DNA from: JADJLQ01 sp038251405
GTDB taxonomy: Bacteria > Bacteroidota > Bacteroidia > Chitinophagales > Saprospiraceae
DNA length: 64,000 nt
Assembly: GCA_038251405.1 (NCBI GenBank)
Contig: JBBSBH010000012.1
Location: forward strand, 79,060 to 143,059
Direction of reading: 5' to 3'
The translations under genes were made by a program, and so were the position numbers. Below the pieces are notes generated by a model. That model was not told the DNA's origin and searched no databases. It saw nothing but the letters and a program-made list of their open reading frames with translations. Positions 55,606-63,968 of the stretch are shown here, piece after piece. Numbering within the stretch: the first letter of the stretch is position 1; the number at the start of each line of letters is the position of its first letter.

Positions 55606-55647
55606 GTTGGCTATTTCAATCATATGAAAAGCAGCAGAGCTGCGTGC

Positions 55648-55781
55648 TCTTTGTAACCTAAAGACATTCAAAACCATAAGTCGTCTATAGCTAAAAAGCA
55701 GCAGCGCTGCGTGTTCTTTGTAACCTAAAGACATTCAAAACCATAAGTCGTCTATAGCTAAAAAGCAGCAGCGCTGCGTGC
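55648..55781 (+). repeat. Tandem 67-bp repeat, two full units plus partial third
   Basis: Units 55648-55714 and 55715-55781 differ at one base; a third begins at 55782. Each contains one GCAGC-AGC-GCTGC hairpin, and the hairpins at 55631, 55698 and 55765 are exactly 67 bp apart. The pair at 55042/55109 has the same spacing. Confidence 0.8.
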
Positions 55782-55886
55782 TCTTTGTAATCTAAAGACC
55801 GAGCTAAGCTAGAGGTGCAGCGCACCGTAATATGAAATGACAAAAAATAGAACTAAAAGTTTCATTACTATTCTTAAATTTATATT

Positions 55887-56348
55887 ATGGCCAACACTTA
55901 TACCCAACTTCACATTCATTTGGTCTTCGTGGTAAAAAATAGAGAAGCTTTAATTTCTTCTGCTTGGCGAAGTGAAATGGAAAAATATATTACCCACATA
56001 GTTCAAAACAATAATCATAAGCTACTCGCCATTGGCACTATGCCAGATCATATCCATATTTTCATTGGATATAATGTTAATCAACTTATTCCGATACTGG
56101 TAGAAGATATCAAGACTTCTACCAATGCATGGATAAAAACAAAAGAATTCTCCAAATTTAAATTTGATTGGCAAAAAGGATATGGTGCATTTTCTCATTC
56201 TCATTCACAAGTGAATACTGTGATTAATTATATATTGAACCAGGAGGAACATCATAAAAAGAAAACTTTTAAGGAAGAGTACCTTGAAATGCTTCATCAA
56301 AATGAAGTAATATTTAATGATAATTATTTATTTGATTTCTTATTATAG
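55887..56348 (+). CDS. Y1 (IS200/IS605, RAYT-like) transposase
   Basis: A 153-residue HUH-type single-strand transposase. The metal-binding motif is MPDHIHIFIG (His55, His57), and the nucleophilic Tyr115 sits in VINYILNQEEHH. HIHLVFVVKNRE at the N-terminus is the usual first strand. The family includes RAYTs, which domesticate and copy REP hairpins, and the array directly upstream fits that role. No TnpB and no downstream hairpins are seen. The gene is intact, so it may be active or recently so. Confidence 0.88.
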   Translation: MANTYTQLHIHLVFVVKNREALISSAWRSEMEKYITHIVQNNNHKLLAIGTMPDHIHIFIGYNVNQLIPILVEDIKTSTNAWIKTKEFSKFKFDWQKGYGAFSHSHSQVNTVINYILNQEEHHKKKTFKEEYLEMLHQNEVIFNDNYLFDFLL

Positions 56349-56414
56349 ATCCTAATCAGACTAGTGAATTAAAAGTCTCAAATTCCACTACTTTCTCACA
56401 CCAGTTAATAACCT

Positions 56415-56422
56415 TACTTTTG
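56415..56422 (+). promoter_or_regulatory. -7 promoter element for the M28 peptidase gene
   Basis: TACTTTTG fits TAnnTTTG exactly and ends 13 nt before the start codon. Confidence 0.45.
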
Positions 56423-56435
56423 CATTTCAATATTC

Positions 56436-57425
56436 ATGACCATGGGGCGATTTTTAGTTTTGACATTTGTAATATTCTCATTAACCTATTGTAAGTCAGA
56501 TAAGAAATCAACGGAGACAACACCTCCGGTTCAAGTAGTCAAGTTAAAAGTCCCGGCTTTTATCAAAGATTCAGCATTTTCATACGTGCAAAAGCAAGTT
56601 TCGTTTGGCCCCCGTGTACCAGGTACACCACCCCATTCACTCTGTGGTGATTGGATAGTAGAAAAAGCAAAATCATTAGGAGCAAATGTCATCGAACAAA
56701 AATTCAGCGGCCAGACATATACTGGTATCAAGTTTGAAGCACGAAATATCATCGCTTCGTACCATCCACAGTACAAAATCCGCATCATCGTTGCGGCTCA
56801 TTGGGATTCAAGATTTGAAGCAGACCATGATCCAGAAAAAGCTAACCGAAAAAAACCTGTGATGGGTGCTGATGATGGAGCCAGTGGAGTGGGAATTTTA
56901 TTAGAATTAGCAAGACAATTACAGGCTAATCCAATTCCAAATATGGGAGTAGATCTTATTTTTTTCGATGCAGAAGATCAAGGGGGGGAAGGCAATGATG
57001 GGGATGATTGGTGCCTCGGATCACAATATTGGTCAAAGAATAAGCATGTCGGGGGTTATTCAGCAAAATTTGGAATCTTATTGGATATGGTGGGTGCTAA
57101 AGTACCTCGATATACAAAAGATGGCACATCAGTAAGTAATGCTGGAACGATATTGGATAAAGTGTGGAATCTTGCTCAAAAGATGGGATATGGTAATAGT
57201 TTTGTCAATGAAAGTTCGCCCCCATTAATTGATGACCATTATTTTGTGACTAAGATTTCTGGTATACCTATGATAGATATCATTAATCGGCCGGGAAACG
57301 ATCACTTCGTGGCGCATTGGCATACAGTAAATGATCAGTTGTCACAAATTGATCCTGAAACACTAAAAGTCACTGGACAGGTCGTCCTCGCTGTAATATA
57401 TAGGGAAGCAAACGGAGATTTTTAA
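56436..57425 (+). CDS. M28 family peptidase / glutaminyl-peptide cyclotransferase-like lipoprotein
   Basis: A 329-residue zinc protein with a lipobox (SLTYC, Cys19). Motifs of glutaminyl cyclases and M28 peptidases are visible: AAHWDSR, GADDGASGVG (zinc Asp), FFDAEDQGG (catalytic Glu/Asp), DDHYFV and HWHTVNDQL (zinc His). Glutaminyl cyclase forms pyroglutamate at the N-terminus of exported proteins, and in Bacteroidota many signal-peptidase products begin with Gln, so this is a plausible housekeeping role. Aminopeptidase activity cannot be excluded. Confidence 0.88.
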   Translation: MTMGRFLVLTFVIFSLTYCKSDKKSTETTPPVQVVKLKVPAFIKDSAFSYVQKQVSFGPRVPGTPPHSLCGDWIVEKAKSLGANVIEQKFSGQTYTGIKFEARNIIASYHPQYKIRIIVAAHWDSRFEADHDPEKANRKKPVMGADDGASGVGILLELARQLQANPIPNMGVDLIFFDAEDQGGEGNDGDDWCLGSQYWSKNKHVGGYSAKFGILLDMVGAKVPRYTKDGTSVSNAGTILDKVWNLAQKMGYGNSFVNESSPPLIDDHYFVTKISGIPMIDIINRPGNDHFVAHWHTVNDQLSQIDPETLKVTGQVVLAVIYREANGDF

Positions 57426-57435
57426 TTTACCCCGA

Positions 57436-57900
57436 TCAATCCAATACAATTTCTGCTAAATCAGGTGCAATGTATCTTGCTCTTGCTTCTCCTGAAATTA
57501 ATATTGACTTAGTATAATACTTAAATGCAGCATCCCGATTGTTGTATTTCGATTTCAAAAAAGCCTCGCACATTCTTTCATAGGGATTTTCTCTGTGAGC
57601 GTTTACAAACAAGCTAAGCCACTTCCACCAAAATACTGTGATGGTCTCATGATATCCATTTTGACCTGTATTTATTCCACCTACTGAAAGATTATAGCTA
57701 ATAATGCCTGATCGAATTCTACACAACGCATCATAAGCCTCATAATTCATAATAAACCATAAGCCAGTAGTCAAATGAGCTTGATGCGTCCAAAGCGATT
57801 TATCTAAAGTATGATTTTTAAACCCCTCCACTATTTCCAAATAAGTCGTAGGGATATATGCAGCATTATTTACTTCCCTTAATCCTAATATTCCTGACAT
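57436..57900 (-). CDS. Conserved hypothetical protein, 154 residues
   Basis: I do not recognise a named family with certainty. The protein has no signal peptide and contains two conserved-looking His motifs: SLWTHQAHLTTGLWF (about 40-54) and GYHETITVFWWKW (about 82-94). The spacing of paired His residues suggests a metal- or substrate-binding helical bundle. It overlaps the upstream oxidoreductase by 1 bp and is probably co-transcribed with it. Confidence 0.72.
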   Translation of the reverse strand: MSGILGLREVNNAAYIPTTYLEIVEGFKNHTLDKSLWTHQAHLTTGLWFIMNYEAYDALCRIRSGIISYNLSVGGINTGQNGYHETITVFWWKWLSLFVNAHRENPYERMCEAFLKSKYNNRDAAFKYYTKSILISGEARARYIAPDLAEIVLD

Positions 57901-59252
57901 TAAATATTATATGGTTTTCGTTGAGGTCTTGAAAGCATAGCAGTAGCCTCTGGGTCATTGATAAATTCTTCTTTCTCGGGGTTCCATCGAATTTTTCTGT
58001 TCAGTTTCATTGCAATATGATGAAGTAAACAGGCAGAGCAGGAACGATGTGCTTCATCTACTGGCGCTATTGGTTTTTTATTGTCCCGGATAGCTTCCAG
58101 CCAGTTCCCATGATGTTCTTTACTTACTATAAATTTATATTCATGAGGGCCAATCACCGAAGTAAGTATTTTAGGATCACTTGCATCCAGGGGCTTCATT
58201 CCATCATCATTTACAGGATCAGAATCCGTAGCTCTGTAATTTCCCCTGGTTACCCATATCCAGCCTTCTGTACCGACAAATTTTATTCCATTTGGCAATT
58301 CATTACTTACGATCATATGAACTCCATTGGCATACATTGCTTCAGTTTTAAAAATTCCATGCACATCCCACAAACCACTTTTTGGAAAATCAGCATGTCC
58401 CCAGATTTCTACTGGTCCTGTTTTCTCTGTACCCATTCCCCAATGTGCAATATCGACATGATGTGAGCCCCAGCCCGTGATCATTCCTGCGCCAAATTGC
58501 TCACAACGCAACCATCCGGGTCTATCATATCCTACCTGGGGATGTACTCTTTTCTCTGTGTAATACACCTCTGGTGTGCAACCAAGCCAGGCGTCGTATT
58601 GCAAATTGAGTGGAATAGGCATTTCGGGCTCTTCTGGTCCAGAAGGATCCCCGGGCAAGCCAACATATACCTCTTTTAACTGACCTATTCTTCCATTTCT
58701 TACCAATTCAGCTGCATACCTGAATTGCTGGGAGGACCTTTGTTGGCTCCCTATCTGAAACTTAATCTTTGTCTTTTGAACTTCTTCTACCACTTTTCTT
58801 CCCTGGGCTATAGTAAGGGAAGCTGGTTTTTGCATATAAATATGTTTCCCGGCACGAGCTGATTCCACAGCGATCTTAGCATGCCAATGATCAGGCGTAC
58901 TGATCAATACTGCATCTATATCTCTATTCTTCAGCAGTTCTTGATAATTATTGTATATGGTTACTCCCTCATAAGGTTTGCCGGATTTCTTAGAATAGTA
59001 ATCATTTATTAGTTTTTTACCATCCATAGCTCTATTGGCATCGAGGTCACATACAGCTATTATTTTGGCATAGTCATATTGCCACACTCCAGGCATATCA
59101 TGTGTACGCGAAATTCTACCTGCACCAATTGCTCCAATATTTATTCTATTGCTTGGTGCAAATTTGCCAAATACCGATGAAGGAACTATGGTAGGCAAAG
59201 CAGCAGCCATAGCAGAATGCTTGATAAATTTTCTACGATTAAGAGTTTGCAT
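57900..59252 (-). CDS. Gfo/Idh/MocA family oxidoreductase, Tat-exported
   Basis: A 450-residue oxidoreductase with a Tat-like leader (MQTLNRRKFIKHSAMAAALP). The Rossmann motif is IGAIGAGRISRTHD; the family Lys-Pro appears in IYMQKPASL; the C-terminal domain contains MITGWGSHHVDIAHWGM, typical of the Bacteroidota/Planctomycetota subgroup. It may act on sugars in the periplasm, as for the copy at 2336. Substrate unknown. Confidence 0.9.
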   Translation of the reverse strand: MQTLNRRKFIKHSAMAAALPTIVPSSVFGKFAPSNRINIGAIGAGRISRTHDMPGVWQYDYAKIIAVCDLDANRAMDGKKLINDYYSKKSGKPYEGVTIYNNYQELLKNRDIDAVLISTPDHWHAKIAVESARAGKHIYMQKPASLTIAQGRKVVEEVQKTKIKFQIGSQQRSSQQFRYAAELVRNGRIGQLKEVYVGLPGDPSGPEEPEMPIPLNLQYDAWLGCTPEVYYTEKRVHPQVGYDRPGWLRCEQFGAGMITGWGSHHVDIAHWGMGTEKTGPVEIWGHADFPKSGLWDVHGIFKTEAMYANGVHMIVSNELPNGIKFVGTEGWIWVTRGNYRATDSDPVNDDGMKPLDASDPKILTSVIGPHEYKFIVSKEHHGNWLEAIRDNKKPIAPVDEAHRSCSACLLHHIAMKLNRKIRWNPEKEEFINDPEATAMLSRPQRKPYNI

Positions 59253-59325
59253 TTCTTATTGTTTTAAATGAGATGATAAAGATAAGGAAGAATTTATTTT
59301 AATTTCAGGTCTTAAACTTCAAATC

Positions 59326-59646
59326 ATGCATATTACCTCAGATCATGCTCTAAATACATTAAAGTTATCTCAAAAACCATTTTTAGAAATATTCAAGCAT
59401 GGTACACTTTCGATTGAAATCTACAAGCCTGATAAAATAGACCATCAAAAGCCCCATGATAAAGATGAGGTATATATCATTATTTCAGGCAATGGGAAAT
59501 TTATCAATGGCGATGAAATAGTTGAGTTTGGCGCAGGTGATTTTTTGTTCGTTCCAGCTGGAGTCCATCATCGATTTATAGAGTTTAGCAATGATTTTTC
59601 CACTTGGGTGATCTTTTATGGCCCTATTGCAGGAGAAATTAATTAG
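59326..59646 (+). CDS. Cupin domain protein
   Basis: A 106-residue single cupin. The metal site pattern is HDKDEVYIIISGNGKF followed by FVPAGVHHRF, with His and Glu ligands. It may be a sugar- or small-molecule-binding regulator or isomerase; the substrate is not evident. Its start lies 73 bp from the divergent oxidoreductase. Confidence 0.85.
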   Translation: MHITSDHALNTLKLSQKPFLEIFKHGTLSIEIYKPDKIDHQKPHDKDEVYIIISGNGKFINGDEIVEFGAGDFLFVPAGVHHRFIEFSNDFSTWVIFYGPIAGEIN

Positions 59647-59748
59647 CTTTTTACAGCAGCAATTTTTCAAACCATTGACATCTCTTTCAATATAGGGGGA
59701 ACGCCATCTTAACGAATTTTCGTAAATTAACAGTCTCATCCAACACTA

Positions 59749-60759
59749 TTGAAACAAAGATTTTTAAGGCTAGTAATACCTTTTTTAATACTACAGGGCA
59801 TTATTGTATTAGGCACCGCAGGGTATATGTATTTAGAGCACTATACTTTTGTACAGGCTCTATATATGACTACGCTGGCAATTACCACAGTAGGATTTGG
59901 AGAGGTAGCCCCCCTTTCACAAAATGGTCAAATTTTTACCATTGTATTATTAATTACCAGTTGGTCTACACTCGCATTTGTTCTGGCCAGGATTACGCAA
60001 TTCGTAGTAACTGGAGAAATAAATAATTATTTTAAAACCCGAAAGCTAATGAATCAAATTTCAAAACAAAACAATCATGTAATTATCTGCGGCTTTGGTC
60101 GAAACGGAGAGCAGGCAGCCCATACCCTCAAGTCCCATAATGTACCCTTCGTAGTAATTGAAAAGGACGAAGATAAGTTGAGAAGCTTTCACCAGGAGCA
60201 TTACGAGCTGCTATACATCATAGGAGATGCTACATTAGACGAAACATTGACAAAGGCCTCCATAAAGAATGCCAGGGCATTGATCACGGCATTACCTACC
60301 GATGCAGATAATGTATTTATAGTATTATCAGCCCGATCATTGAAACCGGATATTCAAATCATCAGCAGAGCGAGTGATGCTAGCTCTCTCCCCAAACTTA
60401 AAAAAGCAGGAGCGGACAATGTAATACTTCCTGATAAAATAGGAGGAACTCATATGGCCACTTTGGTTTCTAAACCGGATGTAATTGAATTTATTGATTT
60501 TGTTAGTGGGGAAGAAGGTGAGAGTATCAATATGGAATCGATATCATTTGATTCACTTCCGAAGGAAATTAAAAATCGCCCTTTGAGAGAAGTGATGGGC
60601 TGGAGAAAGACCGGTGTCACCTGCATAGGTGTAAAAAATGCCGAAGGGAAATTTATTATAAATCCGGATGGCGAAACCATTATTAATGAAGGCATGAAAG
60701 TAATCGTTCTCGGCGATCACGATCAGATCGAAATCATGAAAAATAATCTTAAAAGTTAA
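59749..60759 (+). CDS. Potassium channel with two RCK domains (2TM, TrkA-N)
   Basis: A 336-residue channel that starts at TTG; no in-frame ATG lies near. Helices are at about 7-27 and 61-83, with the pore loop selectivity filter TTVGFGE (46-52). A gating ring follows: RCK-N (about 108-225, VIICGFGRNGEQAA, DATLDETL) and RCK-C (about 245-336). Architecture matches MthK/YugO-type ligand-gated K+ channels. Promoter unclear. Confidence 0.92.
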   Translation: MKQRFLRLVIPFLILQGIIVLGTAGYMYLEHYTFVQALYMTTLAITTVGFGEVAPLSQNGQIFTIVLLITSWSTLAFVLARITQFVVTGEINNYFKTRKLMNQISKQNNHVIICGFGRNGEQAAHTLKSHNVPFVVIEKDEDKLRSFHQEHYELLYIIGDATLDETLTKASIKNARALITALPTDADNVFIVLSARSLKPDIQIISRASDASSLPKLKKAGADNVILPDKIGGTHMATLVSKPDVIEFIDFVSGEEGESINMESISFDSLPKEIKNRPLREVMGWRKTGVTCIGVKNAEGKFIINPDGETIINEGMKVIVLGDHDQIEIMKNNLKS

Positions 60760-60827
60760 TCGCCATTCTTTATAAAATCCCCCTTTTGGGAGGACTAAAT
60801 ACTTCCCTGAATCTTACAGTATTCGAC

Positions 60828-60835
60828 TAACTTTG
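60828..60835 (+). promoter_or_regulatory. -7 promoter element for the small membrane protein gene
   Basis: TAACTTTG fits TAnnTTTG exactly and ends 25 nt before the start codon at 60861. Confidence 0.45.
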
Positions 60836-60860
60836 CCAAAAATCAGGATAGACTCAACAC

Positions 60861-61295
60861 ATGTTTAGAAGGTCGCTTTTTGTATTGATTACGTTTCAAT
60901 TTCTTACCGCATTTTTTCATTCTCTCAGTTTTTTTACTAAACCTACGGCTTCCAACGAAACGGAGGAAAAACTAATCGACTTATTTACTAACTACAAGCA
61001 AGACCTTGGAATGGGTATTCATCGCAGTACTTATGATTTATTTACAGGTCTCAGCTTGTGTTTTACACTCATTTTCATATTTGGAGGGCTTATTAATATC
61101 TATTTTTTACGATCCAAACTTGATCATTCGCATTGGAGAGGATTATTAAAAATAGAATCCTTCATTTTCGGAGCCGTGTTTTTAGCTATGCTTTTATTTA
61201 CTTTTTTACTACCCATCGTGTGTACAGCACTAATACTTGCAGCTTGCATCGGGGCATTTATTATTTCTAAAAATCACACCCTTACCACTCCTTAA
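60861..61295 (+). CDS. Small four-helix membrane protein of unknown function
   Basis: A 144-residue protein with hydrophobic segments at about 6-26, 65-85, 98-118 and 120-137. It resembles the LIC_13387-type family seen in many Bacteroidota. Nothing catalytic is visible. The gene is followed 33 bp later by the M1 aminopeptidase gene. Confidence 0.75.
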   Translation: MFRRSLFVLITFQFLTAFFHSLSFFTKPTASNETEEKLIDLFTNYKQDLGMGIHRSTYDLFTGLSLCFTLIFIFGGLINIYFLRSKLDHSHWRGLLKIESFIFGAVFLAMLLFTFLLPIVCTALILAACIGAFIISKNHTLTTP

Positions 61296-61328
61296 ACTTG
61301 TTTGAAAAATTACTTTAAATTAAAATAT

Positions 61329-63968
61329 ATGATTAAATACCTGGGTACTGCTTTAGCTTTTAGTTTTTTGATATGGAGTTGTGCGGGTTCAAAATCTATG
61401 GCTAAATCAGTGATAAAACCAATGGAATCGGATACCATGGAGGAAACTACTGAAGTCAGAGATCTTGACACGATGGAAGTTACTCCTGACGATAATGAAG
61501 CCGAAAATGAAGCGGTATCATCAGAAGCAGGCAACCCGTATCGGAGCTCTTATACCAGACGATGGGATTTACTACATACTTCGCTTATTCTAAATTTTGA
61601 TTGGCAAAAAGAGCATGTATTGGGTAAAGCTAAGATCAAACTAGTACCCCTGTTTTATGCTCAAGATAGTATAGAATTAGATGCAAAAACATTTGATATA
61701 CACGCGATTTCCTCTAATGGCCGAGCTTTAAATTATACGTATACAGATGATATTATTACAATCAGATTAGGTAAACCAGTTACAAAAAAAGATACTATTA
61801 TTCTAGACATTGATTATACTGCAAAACCCAGTGAAAATACTACCAGTGGTAGTGCTGCCATCACGGACGACAATGGCCTTTACTTTATAGATCCACGAAA
61901 TACCGACCCCTCTTTGCCTACCCAACTTTGGTCTCAGGGTGAAACAGAATATAATAGCAGGTGGTTTCCCACCATCGATAAACCAAACGAAAGAATGACG
62001 GATGACATCACACTTACTGTCCCAGATTCTATGCTCACGCTTTCTAATGGGCTCATGACTTCAAGTATTAAAAATAATGACGGTACCCGCACAGACAAGT
62101 GGGTGATGGATCAGCCACATGCCCCTTATCTGGTCATGATTGCCGCAGGGCCATTTGCAAAAGTCTCAGAAGAATGGAATGGCATTCCTGTTGATTATTA
62201 TGTAGACAAAGAATACGCCCCTTATGCCAAAGAGATTTTCAATCATACTCCAGAAATGTTGACCTTCTTTAGTGAAAAACTAGGGGTAAAATATCCATGG
62301 AAAAAATTTTCTCAAATCATTGTGAAAAAATACGTGAGCGGAGCGATGGAAAATACCACAGCAGTAGTATTTGGTGATTTTATTCAAAAAACCCATCGTG
62401 AACTAATCGATGATCCTAATGATTATATTATTGCACATGAAATGTTTCATCACTGGTTTGGAGATTATGTCACAACAGAATCGTGGAGCAATCTCACATT
62501 GAATGAAGGTTTTGCCAACTATAGCGAATACCTGTGGAATGAGTATAAATATGGTAAAAATGAGGCTAATCGGCATCGCGAAGAGGAGTTGGTAGGATAT
62601 CTATCAACTGTCTCTTTTGGTCAGGCCCATGACCTTATCGATTTTCATTATGCCAATAAAGAGAATATGTTTGACGCGCATAGTTATAATAAAGGTGGTT
62701 TGATATTACATATGCTGAGAAACTATGTAGGTGACGATGCCTTTTATGCTTCTTTGAATCTTTATCTAAAAAAGCATGCTTATCAGTCTGTAGAAGTACA
62801 CGATCTTAGATTGGCTTTTGAAGAAGTGACAGGCGAAGACCTAAATTGGTTTTTCAATCAATGGTTCCTTGATGATGGGCATCCCACTTTATCTTATACG
62901 AGCGAATACGATATGCAAAGCAAATCAATCAATTTATCTTTCAAGCAATCTCAAAAGAATGGCTATCCTCACGTATTTATACTACCGATTGATATTGATA
63001 TTCACAAAGCCGATGGCACTATAGAAAGTCATCGAATATGGATGAACGAAAGAGAACAAGAATTTTCTATTCCAGCTAATAGGAAACCTGCACTTGTGAT
63101 AGTAGATCCAAACAGGGTATTGCTCACCGAATGGAATGAGCCTGAACTTAGCGCTGCCGAATACAAAACTATGTGGAAGAAAAATGGAAATCTTCAATTA
63201 AGATTAAGTGCATTGTCAGCACTCACAGAAGATAAAGACTATGCCTCCGTATGGCAAGAGGCGCTGCAAGATTCTTATTGGTACATAAGAGTGAGGGCAT
63301 TAGACTATCTGCCTTCCATGAAAGAGTCCTACAAAAATTTGATCAAAAAAATAGCATCCACCGACCCACACTCACAAGTACGGGCTGCAGCAATTAAGGT
63401 ATTAAGTGAAAAACCAGAAGCAGCAATGGAAGCCTTTTATGAGCAAATAATTAAGTCTGATAGTGCTTATATTTCCATTTCGGAAGCATTGAAAGCTCTC
63501 TCTGCCATTAATCCCAATAGGGCATCTGAATTAGCAAAAAATATGAAAGAGGAAAATAATATGGTCATTCAGGAAGGCATTTCAGCAGCCATTGCCGGCA
63601 CCGATGATCCTTCCAACATAGATTATTTTGAACAAAAACTTTCTGAAAACCCCAGCTTGTCGACCACTTTAATGGACAAATATATCAACCTGGTAATGTC
63701 TCAAAATATACCTACTATGTATGATAAAGCCGGATTCCTATTCAAACAGGCTATCCGTTCTGACCTGGACAAGAATAGTAAATTCTTTTTTGTAAAAGGT
63801 ATATATGAAATTAAAGATGAGATCCTGAATGCAGCTTTAAATCAAGAAGATCTTGTCAAGAAAAAGGAACTGGAATCAAAAGTCACCAGCCTGAAATCAT
63901 GGATAGCTGAGATAAAATATAAGGAGCAGGATCAGCAAATAAAAAAAATGCTATCCCAATTCAACTAA
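61329..63968 (+). CDS. M1 family aminopeptidase lipoprotein with C-terminal HEAT-like repeats
   Basis: An 879-residue zinc peptidase. The start is the ATG of MIKYLGTALAFSFLIWSCAG, which gives a lipobox (WSC, Cys18); a TTG nine codons upstream is less likely. An acidic Glu/Asp-rich linker precedes the M1 domain. Exopeptidase motif GAMEN (about 338-342), zinc motif HEMFHHWFGD (His370, Glu371, His374) and NEGFANY (Glu393) are intact. Helical repeats (LRLSALSALTEDKD, VRAAAIKVLSEKPEA) form the C-terminal domain. It probably digests peptides in the periplasm or at the surface. Confidence 0.93.
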   Translation: MIKYLGTALAFSFLIWSCAGSKSMAKSVIKPMESDTMEETTEVRDLDTMEVTPDDNEAENEAVSSEAGNPYRSSYTRRWDLLHTSLILNFDWQKEHVLGKAKIKLVPLFYAQDSIELDAKTFDIHAISSNGRALNYTYTDDIITIRLGKPVTKKDTIILDIDYTAKPSENTTSGSAAITDDNGLYFIDPRNTDPSLPTQLWSQGETEYNSRWFPTIDKPNERMTDDITLTVPDSMLTLSNGLMTSSIKNNDGTRTDKWVMDQPHAPYLVMIAAGPFAKVSEEWNGIPVDYYVDKEYAPYAKEIFNHTPEMLTFFSEKLGVKYPWKKFSQIIVKKYVSGAMENTTAVVFGDFIQKTHRELIDDPNDYIIAHEMFHHWFGDYVTTESWSNLTLNEGFANYSEYLWNEYKYGKNEANRHREEELVGYLSTVSFGQAHDLIDFHYANKENMFDAHSYNKGGLILHMLRNYVGDDAFYASLNLYLKKHAYQSVEVHDLRLAFEEVTGEDLNWFFNQWFLDDGHPTLSYTSEYDMQSKSINLSFKQSQKNGYPHVFILPIDIDIHKADGTIESHRIWMNEREQEFSIPANRKPALVIVDPNRVLLTEWNEPELSAAEYKTMWKKNGNLQLRLSALSALTEDKDYASVWQEALQDSYWYIRVRALDYLPSMKESYKNLIKKIASTDPHSQVRAAAIKVLSEKPEAAMEAFYEQIIKSDSAYISISEALKALSAINPNRASELAKNMKEENNMVIQEGISAAIAGTDDPSNIDYFEQKLSENPSLSTTLMDKYINLVMSQNIPTMYDKAGFLFKQAIRSDLDKNSKFFFVKGIYEIKDEILNAALNQEDLVKKKELESKVTSLKSWIAEIKYKEQDQQIKKMLSQFN

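Larger units (their letters stand above)
54991..55835. repeat. REP-like hairpin array (16 hairpins)
   Basis: About 845 bp packed with 13-base palindromes of one design: 5-bp stem, 3-base loop. Types: GGGGC-GCT-GCCCC (54998, 55268, 55384, 55586; the first has one changed base); GCAGC-AGA/AGC-GCTGC (55042, 55109, 55313, 55430, 55631, 55698, 55765); GGTGC-AGC/AGA/TCT-GCACC (55158, 55218, 55476, 55536, 55814). Read on one strand or the other, all have apex GC-AG(C/A)-GC. The array stops about 50 bp before a Y1 transposase start codon. Short ORFs inside it are artefacts of the repeats. Confidence 0.85.

Noticed and set aside
54993..55734. Several 60-90 residue ORFs in the repeat array
   Set aside because: They are near-copies of one another created by the repeated DNA, in several frames and both strands; no start signals.
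54991..55835. CRISPR array
   Set aside because: Repeats are interleaved short palindromes with unequal spacing and near-identical intervening sequence; no unique spacers and no cas genes.
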